Below are positions 46,740 to 58,369 of a stretch of DNA of 64,000 nucleotides, in pieces. This DNA comes from Manis javanica. Lineage: Eukaryota > Chordata > Mammalia > Pholidota > Manidae. A program made the position numbers and the translations under genes. The notes beneath the pieces were generated by a model. The model was not told the DNA's origin. It saw only the letters and a list, made by a program, of their open reading frames with translations, and searched no databases. Each line of letters begins with the position of its first letter. Position 1 is the stretch's first letter. The stretch is taken from the NCBI RefSeq assembly GCF_040802235.1, contig NC_133157.1, positions 36,112,501 to 36,176,500 on the forward strand. The letters are read 5' to 3'.

Positions 46740-48560
46740 ACCCCTTTCCTACACCCCGCTAACAAAATGAACAAAAGCCAAAAATAACAAAAACAAAAAT
46801 ACTGCTACAAACTCAAGTCCAACCAAACAAGGAAATTTGTTTTATAAACTTTAAAATGTGACAGCCAAGGAAAGTAACAGAAGATTGTGGTGCAGTGGGT
46901 AAGTGGTATGTCTCCTAATCACCTGCCCAAATGTAGCATCAAGTAAAAGTGAGTCAACAAAATATCAAAAATTCTCACTCAGATCCTGCAACTTGTAGGA
47001 AATGGACTGTTGAGTGAGCAGGTAGTCTTAGGACAAGTCTGGGGAATAAAACCCTTTATAAGTAGAAGTCCCTAAGGAGAGGCAAGATGTGCTGCCATGG
47101 CATCTTCAAGCATGTGGGGTTAAGGTTTGGGAGCCAAGCCAAAGCCTACAGAACGCATGTGCACCACACTCCAGCTGAAACAAGATCTCTAACAGGACTT
47201 CAGACAGCACTCCGACCCCATCAAGGTCAGCAGGCAGCCCCAGCCAAGCCACCTGTAGGCTACAGAAATGGGGTGGGTGGGTTTGAAAGCAGTAGCCAAC
47301 TCCTTGGTCCAGACAAGATGGGAAGAGGTTTAAGGACCTCCACTGCAGAGCAAGGATGTGCTAAATGGGAGCCATGGTAGATAGTTGTAAAAGGAAAGGA
47401 AATGGCACGGCCTGAAGGTATACAAGCCACAGCCCCAATATAGGCAGGAAGGAAAGAGGGAAAGTGGGGAGGAAGGAAGGAAAGAAGGGAGCAACGGAGG
47501 CAAAAGGAACAAGGAAGACAGAATGCAAAAAAATAGATGAAGACCCCAATCTAGAAGAAAACACAACCAAAGGAATAAAAGCAGTTCCTGGAAAGTTCTT
47601 CCTGTTACAGACCCTAACAATTGTATGCAATCAATAGACCTCAGAGACAAGATGATAAGCCAACCGAATGAGATGAAAAGGGAGATTACAGAACTAAAGA
47701 AAAATAATAAAGGGCCAAAACAATACCTTTATAGATGTACTAAATAAACTAGTGACAGCAAAACAGAGTAGGTGTTGCTGAAAATGAAAATCATGTGTAG
47801 GAAAGGCTTGAGATAGTGAGAATAAATGTCATGGCAAAGATAAAGATATTAGAGCAATTAGAGTGAAGTTAATAGACATGACAAAGACAAGCTACTATAA
47901 GCATAATTGTTGGGGACCTAAAAGTAGAAGTTCCAAAAACAGAACAGAAAAAGACATTAAGGTATGAAATACAGAAAAGCTTTCTCTGAAGTGAAGGAGG
48001 AACTAAATATTCAGATTGGAAGTACATACTATACAAGAAAAATTGATACAGAATATTTGACATTAAGACAGACTGATTTGGTTATCAAACTTTGGGAATA
48101 AAACAAGAATACCTTTGAAACCTAGGCAGAAAAAGCAAGTCATACACAGGGGAAAAATTCAGATCTCAGATTTCTCCAGGGTGATATTCAATGAAACAAG
48201 ACCACAGAACAGTATCTACAAAGTTTTGAGGGTAAAAGAGTGTCACCCCAAAACATAACCAAAAAAGTGGTTGATCTCAGTCACTTATTTGGGGATATAG
48301 AACTCGTGAGCCCTTCTGGAAAACATGACTCAGTGACAAAATCCAGTCTGCTAAGAGATGAATAAAAATGAGTTGACGAAGGGAAATTCATGGTAGAAGG
48401 ACTGGTGGTAAACATTAATTCCATTTAGGTTTAGATTAAACTGGGGATTTTAGTTGCAGAACAGGATGTAAATATTATAAACCTTGATAAACTGAAAACA
48501 TTGGCAACATAATCTGAAGTTGAGAGGGGGTGAAAAGGAGGTAGAAGTACTAATCACATT
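46740..48560 (+). mobile_element. A-rich LINE-derived relic (L1/HAL1-like)
   Basis: A 1.8-kb stretch is very A-rich on the plus strand, with many lysine- and asparagine-like AAA/AAT words. Passages such as TCAATGAAACAAGACCACAG recall L1/HAL1 ORF1-region text. No open frame survives. The family assignment is tentative. Confidence 0.4.
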
Positions 48561-49050
48561 TTTTTTCATAGTTCAGAGCAACTAATAGCATATAAGACTG
48601 AAACATAATGCCAAAAATCCTACTCTAATCTCTTAATCAAAATCATTTTTCTTAATTTGAAAGGAGTCTTTTAGGAATGAGTATTTCTGAGGTGAAGAAA
48701 TATTTAGCTGAAGTTCAATTATTCCTTCATTTTCATTTAAGTTTCTTTTCCCTCTATTAAATTCCAGTAAAAGTATACTTTGTGCTTTTGGTTAAAAAAA
48801 TAGCTTGTACAGTATGTCTTATTCTTATATAATTTTTCCACCTGCCTGATTCTCATTCTACACACTTCTCTTTCTCAGTGCTTTATGACTACCAAATGTT
48901 AATAATGATCATTTCTGGCTGGTGAGATATTGAGTAATTTGTGCATTTTTCTTTGTATTCTTTTTATGGCTTATAGATAATTTAAAAATAATAAGCATGT
49001 ATCTTTTTTCAGTCTATTTTTTTAAAAAGATCATCCATCCATCCATCTCT
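48561..49050. other. AT-rich spacer
   Basis: Strongly AT-rich sequence with no recognised gene, ending near a short (ATCC)4 tract at about 49032. Probably decayed repeat. Confidence 0.5.
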
Positions 49051-49160
49051 TTTGGTTTATAACAAATCACTTAACATCTGTGAGCCTCGGATTCCTCATC
49101 TTCAATCTGGGAATAACAAGATCTACATTAGAGGATGTTTAAAGATTGTGAGAAAATATG
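49050..49160 (+). mobile_element. MIR SINE relic
   Basis: AAATCACTTAACATCTGTGA, then GAGCCTCGGATTCCTCATCT, match the MIR middle in plus orientation. It is cut off just before the LTR at 49172. Confidence 0.75.
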
Positions 49161-49171
49161 CCACCTTCCTA

Positions 49172-49648
49172 GTGATAGACTGAATAATGGCCCCCAGATG
49201 TGTCCATATCGTAATTCCTAGAACCTCTGAATGTTAATTTATATGGCAAAGGGATTCTGCAGCTGTGATTAAGTTAAGGCTCTTGAGATGGGAAGATTAT
49301 ACTGGATCATCAGGTGGTCCTGATGTAATCATGACCATCCTAATAGAAAATAAGGTAGAGGAATCAGAGGAGAAGGTGATAGGATAACAGAAGCAGAGAC
49401 TGGAAGATGGAGGAAAGGTCAACAAGCCAAGGAATATAGGCAGCTTCTCAAAGCTGCAAAGGCAAGGGAATTGATTCTACCCTCAGAGCCTCCAAAAGGA
49501 ACCAGCCCTTCCCAGACCTTGACTTTGGTCCAGCGAAACTGATTTCAGACCTCTGGCCTTCAGACTGTAAAAGAATATATCTGTGTTGTTTGAGGTCACT
49601 AAGTTTATGGTAATTTGTGAAAACAGCAAAAGGAAACTAATGTTTACA
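49172..49648 (+). mobile_element. MaLR/ERVL-type LTR, about 477 bp
   Basis: The text begins GACTGAATAATGGCCCCC, passes through GTGATTAAGTTAAGGCTCTT and CCAAGGAATATAGGCAGC, and ends GTAATTTGTGAAAACAGC and GGAAACTAATG. This is the layout of old mammalian MaLR/ERVL LTRs (MLT1-like), which end in a GGAAACTAATAC-type sequence. Direct repeats ACCTTCCTA flank it (49163-49171 and 49649-49657). It is a solo LTR with no internal coding region. Confidence 0.7.
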
Positions 49649-50159
49649 ACCTTCCTATGTGCTGTTCCCCTGGCCCAAGTTGACCTCCTCAGCCATCTCT
49701 TTCATCCCCCCAGCTTCTACTTGTTCAGTATTTGATTTGGGTTTTCCTGACACCACCTACCTTCCCCTGCTGCTCAGAGGTGGAATATCATCCCCCATCA
49801 CTACACTCATCACTGTGTTACAGTTGCTCATGGATAGATCTCTCTCCCTCATCAGCTGGGTATATGTGAGGAAGGGGCAGCCCAGCCCCATCTACCTACC
49901 TAGCTTAGCAGAGGACCCAGCTGGGTAACTATTAAATGAACAGATGAATAAATGAGGGCCAGTTGGGAAATTCGTACCATATAAATAACCATTACTCTCT
50001 TTCCTTCATGTCAGGATCTCTCCCTTCCCTATTGCCACCTGGCTGTCTCTCCCATCAGTTTGTCTGCCACATACATTTGTCCAATCTCTAGAAAACTCAT
50101 CTGTGCCTTTATCTCTGACTTCTCTCCTCAGTCAATGGTCCAAAACACATTTTTTTGAC

Positions 50160-50460
50160 ACCTGTTGTGTGAGTTTGTCAGTAGGTTTACCTTTGCATGC
50201 ACCTGTGCACGTGTTATGGAGACCGACCTGTGAACCTCTTCATATGTATTTTCCTGGATATGTGGTATGTGTGTAATGAGTGTCAGGTGTGTCTCTGTAT
50301 GGATGTCTATTTTCATGTGCATGCCTGTCTGCAGGTAGGCTGTTGTTTCTATATACATGTGTTCTTGCTTGTATATATGTGTGTCTCTGCTTTGCAGGTT
50401 GTATGTACACGTCTTAGTGTGTATGTATATGCAGAGAAGGATACCTTTTGATTTTTGCCC
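50160..50460. repeat. TGTG/TATG-rich low-complexity stretch
   Basis: GTGTGTAATGAGTGTCAG, GTGTATGTATATGCAG and related words are loosely periodic. This accounts for the long frames seen on both strands there. Confidence 0.45.
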
Positions 50461-50887
50461 CCAAGGGATGTCATTGCCTGAGGCAGGAGCTGGCGGGCTG
50501 GGATAATTTATTGAGATATAGACTGAGTTTTGATCCAGTTGTAGTCTTCCCTTTCCTGTCTCAGGCAGATGGCTGGGCCTCCCTGTCTGTCGGAATGAGT
50601 ATCTCAGGGCCAAGGGTTTTTAGAGCACCCAGTCACCAAGTCTTAATGAACATGGAGTGGGGAGAAAAGGGAGAGGGAAAAGCCTTGTATGAACTCTGTT
50701 GACTGGAAGATGGTAGGACTGTTTATTGAACTAGTTAGCACAGGAGGAGGACAGGCTTTGGGGAAGTTTAAATAACCATGGCTCAGATATTCAATCACTT
50801 GTCAAGGTCACTCAGCAAGGGGCAAACAAGCTCAGATGTAGACCTGTCAAGTGTAAGGCACTAGTGAGACCTCTTGATAGAAGGCGT

Positions 50888-51115
50888 CTAGTCAGTAGTT
50901 AAGAGAACAAACTCTGGGGTCAGACAAACCTGGGTTCCTGTTGACCTTGGACAAGGTGATTAATGTCTCTAAGGATCAGTTTCCTTAAGTGGAAAATAGG
51001 AAAATAGCACCTGCCTCATAGGGTCATTGTAAAGATTCAATGAACTGATATACATCAAGAAATTAGCACAGTGCCTGCCATGTTGTAAACACTGCATAAA
51101 TCTTAGTTTTTAATA
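50888..51115 (+). mobile_element. MIR SINE, near full length
   Basis: CTCTGGGGTCAGACAAACCT, then GACCTTGGACAAGGTGATTA, CCTGCCTCATAGGGTC and AGCACAGTGCCTGCCATG, in order and in plus orientation. Confidence 0.9.
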
Positions 51116-51309
51116 ACAGTAGCCACTGCAGCAGCAACAAATACGAGTCTGGGACCTGGGAGTGAGGTCTGGATTGGTGTCAATGTACTATCAGCACAAA
51201 AATGAACACTGAAGCCATGTGCAGAGGAAGAGCTCACCTAAGAGGGTGGGCGCAGAGAGCAGAGCCCACCAAAGCAGCTGAGGAGGGGCCAGAGAGATAA
51301 GGAAGACAG

Positions 51310-51515
51310 CATGCCGGAGTTGAGGGCCTGCAGCAAATCTGGATTTTAATCCAGACTCTATCACTGCTGCTGCGGGGCCTTAGGAAAACCCCAAGATTGC
51401 CTTGAGCCTGTGTTCCTTCACCTGTTGCATGGACCTGTCTTGCGTTCAGGTGAGGGATATCTATAACGATGTAGAGCACTGACAGGGTCTAGGTGCTTAA
51501 CGAACAGTAGCTGTT
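51310..51515 (+). mobile_element. MIR SINE relic
   Basis: GGATTTTAATCCAGACTCTA, GCCTTAGGAAAACCCC and GTAGAGCACTGACAGGGTCT occur in MIR order but are more decayed than the copy 200 bp upstream. Confidence 0.55.
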
Positions 51516-51519
51516 GCTT

Positions 51520-52620
51520 TAGGAGGAGGAAAAAACATTCCCAGAGAGAGCGGCTTTGTGAAAGACAAGGGAAGATGGAATTTCAAAAGGCTTCTACAGC
51601 CTGAGTGCCGTCAAGAAATCGACAAAGGACAAAAAAGTATTCATTGGATGTGACAAGAAGGTGAACATGACCTTGGTGAGCCAGATTCAGGAATGGTGAG
51701 AGCAGAAGATGGGGGCAGTGACTGAGGAGTGATGGGAGGTGGGGATGTGGTGCTGAGAAAGCAGGTGATAGTTGGCAGGGATGATGAGTGAGTAGGTGGG
51801 TATGGGGCAACGACTGGTCGGTTTTGAGATGGAGAAATCAGAGCATAGGGCAAGTTTGCTTGTCCAAGAGTGTAACTGCTTTGTGTCCACCCTGCCCCCA
51901 CTTCCCAAGGACTGGCTCCAGCCTTGGGACCCTTTGTTTTCCACACAAGGCCTCTCTGGGCACAGACCATAGTGTAATCCTAGGGCCCCAACCTGGGTCA
52001 CTTAGTCCTGAAGCCAGGTACCTCTTCTCTCTGCCCTACTTTTCAATGTGATGTAGGAAAAGCTAAAGTGCCTCACACCTTCTGCCAGGGCCTTAGGGGT
52101 TAGTCCCTGTCCCTGTCTGCCTGGATCTGCACAGCCCAGGGGAGATGGACAGTAATAATAAAAATAGCTGTCAATTATATCCTTTCTCCTCACTCCTTCC
52201 CACCGCTATTTAAACATGCCTGTGTAAGAAACATGTAAGAAATGTTTAGAAATTAAAAAAAAAACTTTCTCTGATTCCACATGCTTTTGTTTCGATTCTC
52301 TTTCCTCCTAATTTCTAGTCAATCCTCTTGAAGTCATCTTTGTTTCCTCAACTTCTTACTTTTAAAATCTCTAAAATCTGATGTCCACCACATACCACAT
52401 CTTCACTGTCCACTGCCCACTGGAACTACTTTTTGCCAAGATAATCAACGACCTTGTTCTTAAGTCCAGTGGTCCCTTTTGTATAAACTACTGGACCTCT
52501 CTTTGACATTTTGGATTGCTGACTCCTCCCTCCTTGAACCTCTGTCCTTTCTCGGCTTCTGGTGGGAAGTGCCTTTCAGTCATATGTCTATCATGGAAGC
52601 CACCATGTTATGAACCCTTA
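51520..52620. other. Intergenic spacer, nothing recognised
   Basis: No gene, RNA or clear repeat could be assigned here, apart from an A-run at about 52255. Confidence 0.5.
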
Positions 52621-52624
52621 TTAA

Positions 52625-53785
52625 CCAAAGTAGTGAGTCAACAAACAGATGCCTAGTTCCAGGTTCAGGGCCCGGCATCTGACCAAAGCCAGGCTGATGA
52701 GAACAAAAGTCCCTAGAAACTTTGGAAATAGAACTGAGAAAGATAATCCAGAACAAACCGAAAGAGATGAGCTAACATCTTATTGGGTACCTGGATTTAA
52801 GCTGTAAAGTTGAGACTTGTCTGAACCATCAGACTATGTGAATTGGAGAGGCCTATGAAGCTTGTCTGGAGAGAAAAAAGGACAGAGAAGAGGCAGGGTG
52901 GGGACAAGTAGGACTTCAATTTCTGTTGTTGCAGGTCATACAGGTGTCCAGCCTTTGGGGGGTGGCAGTGGTAACAGGTGGTTCCCAGTGGTGCAATTTT
53001 GATTCTTACTACAGGAGTGCCACAGAACTTGTAAAGCTGGCAGATTGAACCCTTGGTGCTTAGTATTTGGAGTAGCAATGGCTGTGGTTTCCTCCTCAGG
53101 TTGTGTGGTTTGCTTTGGGTATTGTTCCTAGAAACTGAGCCTCAAGTCCATTTCTCCAACCCTCCTAACAATTGTTCTAAATAACATCTTTTAACAAATC
53201 CTTTATATGCTTCAATACCCAGAGTGTAATCTATTATTTGTGAAAAAGAATTCTGATAAAACTACTATATTTAATAAATCTCATGTTCCAGCAGTTATAA
53301 GAGGCAAGTTATTTTATAAACTGTTAAGAAAAAAGAGGTTAAGACTATTACATGCCATTAATTGTAAGACATACACTGATTTCAGAGTTGTTTAAACTAG
53401 AAAAACAACAAAAACCAGGAAAAAAACCCAATTAGGACCAATGAAATGCGTTATTAGCAAAAGGAATCCTCCTCCAGATGAAATTGACATACAGCTGATT
53501 ATGGTTTTAAAAGAACGGTATCATCTGGGAAGAAAAATAAAACCACACCCCATCCTCAAATGCAGAGATCTGTGATTGCTCAATCCCAAAATAATCCCTA
53601 AAGCACCAGTAGAAAGTGTAGTGCTAATCATTACAGTTCCCCACAGAGAACTCCACAATGGCGTTCTCAGAACACTGGATAAGGAAGGGATCACATTCTG
53701 TGAGCAAAACCTAGGGTAACTAGATTGGCTGGCTGAGGAACTATATAGCCAAAGTAGTGAGTCAACAAACAGATGCCTAGTTCCA
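52625..53785. repeat. 1.09-kb segment flanked by 37-bp perfect direct repeats
   Basis: The same 37 bases occur at 52625-52661 and 53749-53785, with sharp loss of similarity on both outer and inner sides. The enclosed segment has no poly-A/T tail next to either copy, no LTR ends and no intact frame. This could be an unusually long target-site duplication, a segmental duplication remnant, or an assembly join. Confidence 0.7.
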
Positions 53786-54820
53786 AAATTTTTATTCATG
53801 GGCCAAAAAAATATAGATGATGCTCTGGATTAGTGACCACTGTACAGTTCTTTCTTTTTACTCTATTGTATTCTCTATTTCTTCTATCTCTAAATATCAG
53901 GACTTTTGGGGGAGGATGAGAGTAGTTCAAAGTCAGTTTAAACAAAGGCATTGGGATTATTAGAAGCCTTATTCACACTTTATAGAGACCCGACTGGAAC
54001 ATGAAAGGACATTACCCAAAGAACCTATACATGAACAACAATGATCCTATCATATAACTTCCAGAAGCAGTAGCTGGATGTGTGATTGAACTGCCCTTCA
54101 TTGGAGAGTTCATATTTAAAACCGTAATGAACTTATTATTAAAAACTTCATTGAACTTATTGACATACGTAGAGTGAGATGGTTGGATTATGCAGGTAAG
54201 GGCATTTTGGAATCATACATTGGAAAATGATGTGTGTGTGTTGGGCAAAGATAGACTATATTCAATACCTGTCATTCTGCTTTTTTAGGATCTCTCCTAT
54301 CCTAGGAACCACTACCCCACCACCAATGTTCATGGGGTTATCACGTCGACCACGTTAGACAATTTGATCCTCATCCATTCCTTGGCTATGGTTGATTAGT
54401 CCAGAGTTAAGCATCTAACTAAGATGGGCTAACAGTAATTGTTCCTGAGGAATTTGCAAACTGCAACCAAGAAAAAAAACCAGTATCTTCTTGGATGCCT
54501 GGACAATAAACTTTTGAGCTGTGGGATTGTCCAAAATTGTGTTTTCACCTTGTGGACCAGAAGAACATTTTATGCCAATCTGGGGATGGGCATGACAGGG
54601 ACTGGGACAGGGCAGGGGAGGGAAATGAGGGAGACAATCAGAAAGTAATAGAGATGAGAGGTAACATTCACAAAAAATGGCTTTTGTGTCCACTAGTTCC
54701 AGTTTTCTTCCCCTGTCTTTAGGCTTCAGCATCTGACTATAAATGTATCTTTCTGCTTAAACCAGTTCTTTTTCTTCCTGGGTGAACTCATCCACTTTAA
54801 TTGTTTGATTACTATTCCTT
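53786..54820. other. AT-rich intergenic spacer
   Basis: AT-rich, probably decayed LINE or LTR sequence. No open frame of interest or RNA gene is recognised. Confidence 0.4.
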
Positions 54821-54829
54821 TGCTGATAA

Positions 54830-55360
54830 CTCACAAAATGTTATCTTCAGCCTGACTTCTTTCTGAACCTTAGACCTGCTTATCCAACTGTCTATTGGAC
54901 ATCTGAATTTGGGTGCCCAATTGGTACCTCGAATACAACATATCCAAAACAGAATTCATCATCCCCACCACTCGAGGCTCCTGCTGAAACTCATTCCTTG
55001 TCATACGTCCTCTAGCTCAGTAAAGGGCAACTCCTTAATTACCAACATGGGAGTTATCCCAGACTTTTCCCTCCCTGTTACCCACCATATCCTGTAGGTC
55101 TAGGTAGCTTTAAGTCTTGCCAATTGTAACTCCCAAATATCCTTAATACTTTCCTGTTTTCTCTACTCCTATTCCCCTACATCACTTTAGTCCCTTGTCA
55201 TTACTCCATATCTTCACTCTCAAATGCCTTCAATCCCTCCTTCCACCAATTAGCCCAAATCATCCTTTTCATTTCTGGATATGATTACATTTACTTCTCT
55301 GCTCAAAATTCTTCAGTGCTCCCCATTGTTTTCAGGATAAAATCTGAACTACTGCAGCTG
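54830..55360 (+). mobile_element. Decayed L2-type LINE relic
   Basis: Phrases such as TATCCAAAACAGAATTCATC, GGGAGTTATCCCAGACTTTT and TCTGCTCAAAATTCTTCAGT followed by GCTCCCCATTG are the reverse-transcriptase 3' region text common to mammalian L2 copies, in plus orientation. No frame survives. Confidence 0.6.
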
Positions 55361-55754
55361 GATCCGAAATTCATTCATATTACACTCAGATATGCAATAT
55401 ATCAGTCTCCTCTGTTTCCTAGAATGGACTTGATCTTGCTCACAATGCCCCCACCCTGCCGGGCAACAGGGGCAGGGTAACTAAAATTTAATTCATTTTG
55501 ATAAACTCAGTGAAGTCCAAAATTTTATTTTAGACAGGCTCTAAGTAATTCAGTACGTTTGAATGACTCTGTTTTTCAGATTATTTTACCCTTCTTTTTC
55601 TCATTTGCAGGATAACATTTGGATTTATAGGGATCTTATCTGAATTTCATGGCATTGGAGGGAGGGTCCATGTGGTCCTTGGGATTGTGTCAAATGGCAT
55701 TTTGCTGAGATGTGATTGGTCTGGTATAAATCAGTGATTCACAACCCTGAGAGA

Positions 55755-55875
55755 TTAGATTTAGCTATTACTGAAACCATTTTACAGATGAGGAAGGTGA
55801 GGCTAAAAAAAGGTTAGGTAACTTGCCCAAGGTCACAAAGTTAACTGGCAGAACGAGGAATCAACACCACCTTGA
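55755..55875 (-). mobile_element. MIR SINE relic
   Basis: CCATTTTACAGATGAGGAAG, then GGTTAGGTAACTTGCCCAAG and GTCACAAAGTTAACTGGCAG, are the reverse-complement MIR core. Confidence 0.92.
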
Positions 55876-55879
55876 TTCT

Positions 55880-56560
55880 GATAGGCACTTAATCCAAATT
55901 AATGCTGGATTTGGGATCACTGAGTCTTTAGCTTTAGGGATATGCTCATCCATGGGGAATATGCAGAGTGGGATGAAGAAAGGGTCCAGTTCAAAAGACT
56001 GAGAAGTGACTGGCATATGAGGTTAGGTAGGAAGGCCTACCTGACAGCTCCTGCCCAAGCTGATCTTCCTTTTAGGAGAGCTTCTAGGATAGAGAGAGTC
56101 AGCCTCTTCTAGGATGGAGAGAGAGTCATTCCATTCTAGCCAGGGCTGAGCCATCCCTCAGAGTATCCCATTCCTTTCTGTCTTAAACTTCCCCATAGAA
56201 GAGCAAAGCACAAATCTGGCACACGAACTCAATAAATGTGTCCAAAGAGCTTGTGTTGGCAGAACCGCTTACACCTCCTGGAGCTAGGGAATGTGGAGCC
56301 ACCTACAGATTCTCTGAAGTGGGCCGGGTCTACACCCAGGTGAAAGTGGACGTGCGGAGGTAGGGGGGACTTACATCAAAACGAGGAGGTTCAGTCTCCT
56401 ACCAGATGTGGGGAGCCCGAAGCCTTCCTACAAATTTCGGAGACAGAGGCCTCTCTCAGATACCAAGGGGCAGTCTCCTTAGGAATGGGGGTACAGAGGC
56501 TTTGGTCTTTCTCAGGGGTTGAGTGTGAAGCTCTTCTAGGTGTGGAAGGTGCTAGAAATC
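55880..56560. other. Spacer before the ENHO promoter
   Basis: No gene is seen. A short local duplication, TTCTAGGATAGAGAGAGTCA versus TTCTAGGATGGAGAGAGAG, lies at about 56083-56130. Confidence 0.5.
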
Positions 56561-56814
56561 CCTGCAAGAATGGGGCCCTCGCCCCCGCCCCCGCCCCACT
56601 CCCTCGGGAGCGATCAAGCAGGGTAGCCCTTTCAGCCTTCCCGCCGCCCCCCTCCACCGCCTGCACAAGGGGCGAGGCAGTCCACCCCTGCCACGACCAA
56701 TGGCACGAGAGCCTAGCGCGGTCAGCCAATTGAATGGTGGCAGCGGCGCGGGGACGACTCCGCCCCCGACCGGCCACCGGCCTCCGGCCTCCCAGGAGGC
56801 GGGGCTCTTCGCTG

Positions 56815-57247
56815 TTTTTGCTGCTGGTCGAACCTGTCCGAGCCTAGCCGAGCCCAGCCGAGCTCAACCAAGCGCACCCGAACTCAGCCGAACGCAGCCG
56901 AGCCCAGCCGAATCCCGCGCCGGGCCCGTAGCAGCCGCCCGAGCGCCGCCGAGCGAGCGAGCGGCGGCGGCCGCGGAGGAGGCGCCGCCCCAGGGGGAGG
57001 AGGTACCCGCTCGTCGCAGACCGCCCGCGGCAGAGGCCGCCCCGGTCGCTCCGCGGCGGGAGCGGCCGGCGGAGGCTGCGCGGCCAAGGGGGAGGGCCAG
57101 GGGAGGGGACGTCGCCCCTACCCGCCTCCCACCGCTGGCCCCCACCCTGTCCCCCAACAGCGCGCCCTCAGGTTTCTGAGCCTCAGTCGGCGCCCAGCAT
57201 CCCGCTGCCCAGGACCCTCCCGCGAGCGCGCACCGGGCTCAACTCAG
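56815..57247 (+). other. ENHO exon 1, 5' UTR (start approximate)
   Basis: Non-coding exon inside the island, ending at the donor AACTCAG|GTAAGG after 57247. A long frame crosses it, but its composition reflects the CCGAGCC repeats and GC content. The 5' limit is estimated from the promoter boxes. Confidence 0.6.
56831..56920 (+). repeat. Decamer tandem repeat in ENHO 5' UTR
   Basis: Nine consecutive 10-base units follow the consensus AGCCCAGCCG (for example AGCCTAGCCG, AGCCCAGCCG, AACTCAGCCG, AACGCAGCCG). The register is kept exactly for 90 bases with no indel, although bases vary. Confidence 0.9.
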
Positions 57248-58209
57248 GTAAGGAGGCCCTCCCCCCACGGGCACGAGTGCCGAGAATCAGAGACCCAGAG
57301 ACGGAGATAAAGAGACAGAGACCCACACAGAGACGCAGAGAAAGACGGACACAAAGACGGAGGCACCTGAGACGCACGGAACTACACAGACACAGAGAAG
57401 GGGAGAGACACACGTCCACAGGGACAGAGGGACATATAGCTGAGAAAAAAGACCGGGAGACACAAGAGACCCATACACACAGAGAGAGGGAGAAAAGGAC
57501 ACACAGAGACTCAGAGATACACACAAAGATAGACTGGGAGAAAAATGAGACACACAAGAGACACACTGAGACGTTCAGAGATGGAGACACAGAGACAGCT
57601 CCCCGAACATAGCGGTGGGTATACAGAGGCAGAAGGGGACATTTAGGCAAGGGAACTGAAAGACAGAGTGAGAGCCAGACACACACTCCTGACCTGGAGA
57701 GACAGTCCCACAGAGAGGCACACCTAGGTACACAGTCTTGGATACACAGACCCACACATGCCTGCCAGGGCCTCCACAAAGTTCCCTCTGTGTGAGCTGG
57801 CACCTCCGGAGGCCTCCTGGGCTGGCTGGCTGGAGTCCTGAGATGGGGGAGGCACCCAGGCCACACTAAAGCGGCCACAGCCCCCATCCCCTAAGGCTTT
57901 GGCTTCCTCAATCTCACCCCCTCACACAGGGCTTTTGAGGGCTGGAAGCTTGGTGGGCAGGGCCAGGCTGTCTCTAAGGAGAATGAGATATAGGTTACTC
58001 CAGCTTCCCCACTGTGGCTACTTACCCCCATCCACTGCCCAGAGCCAGACCCGAGGATGTATTTGGGCCTGCTGGGACCTAAAGTCCTCTGCCAGGGAGG
58101 CCAGGGATGAGGGAGGGAGTTGTCTTCTCTACCCCTCTGCTCCTTGGCCTCACCCCACCCTTTCCTCCTCACCCTTTCATTTGCTCTGTACCCCCCTCCC
58201 CCTCCACAG
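57248..58209 (+). other. ENHO intron 1 with AGACACAGAGA low-complexity field
   Basis: Donor GTAAGG, acceptor CCCCTCCACAG. About 57284-57740 is a purine/CA-rich field of AGAGACACAGAGA-type words, which creates long artificial frames on both strands. No exon is supported in it. Confidence 0.75.
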
Positions 58210-58369
58210 GCTCAGGACTGCGGGGGACATCTCCACTGCCCAGGAATCATTGAGTGTGTGGACAGGACAGCCTCTTTGGAAGGCCAGCTACACTGGAGTC
58301 CCACCTCGGCATGGGCCTTGCCATTGAGGCAGCCCTGCAGTCTGTGCTGGTCTGACGGTGCTGCCTGTC
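58210..58369 (+). other. ENHO exon 2, 5' UTR part
   Basis: Begins after the acceptor CCTCCACAG. It carries one upstream ATG with a short frame (58311-58355) before the adropin start. Confidence 0.75.
58311..58355 (+). CDS. Upstream ORF in ENHO 5' UTR (14 codons)
   Basis: ATG at 58311 in the context GGCATGG (G at -3 and +4, favourable) encodes MGLAIEAALQSVLV and ends at TGA 58353-58355, 14 bases before the adropin ATG. It is in a different frame from adropin: the starts are 59 bases apart. If it is translated, adropin would require leaky scanning or reinitiation over a very short gap. No function of the peptide is claimed. Confidence 0.5.
   Translation: MGLAIEAALQSVLV

Larger units (their letters stand above)
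56570..57260 (+). promoter_or_regulatory. ENHO CpG-island promoter
   Basis: Dense CpG island with two CCAAT boxes (56697-56701 and 56726-56730), a GC box, CCGCCCCC (56760-56767), and GGAGGCGGGGC (56795-56805). No TATA box is seen. Transcription of ENHO probably begins shortly after these, around 56810-56900. Confidence 0.75.

Noticed and set aside
52797-53078. Minus-strand 93-codon frame between the 37-bp repeats
   Set aside because: No recognised protein family, no promoter, splice sites or poly(A) signal of its own, and stops surround it. It is probably a chance frame or a pseudogene fragment I cannot identify.
56700-57179. Protein gene in the ENHO island
   Set aside because: The frame is Pro/Ala/Arg-rich, spans the decamer array and a probable 5' UTR, and has counterpart open frames on the other strand.
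57183-57887. 234-codon minus-strand frame in ENHO intron 1
   Set aside because: It is the complement of the AGACACAGAGA low-complexity field, giving repetitive Ser/Leu/Cys/Val text with no domain.
58358-58369. Adropin start four codons earlier
   Set aside because: The upstream in-frame codon is GTG, not ATG. The ATG at 58370 matches the known adropin N-terminus.
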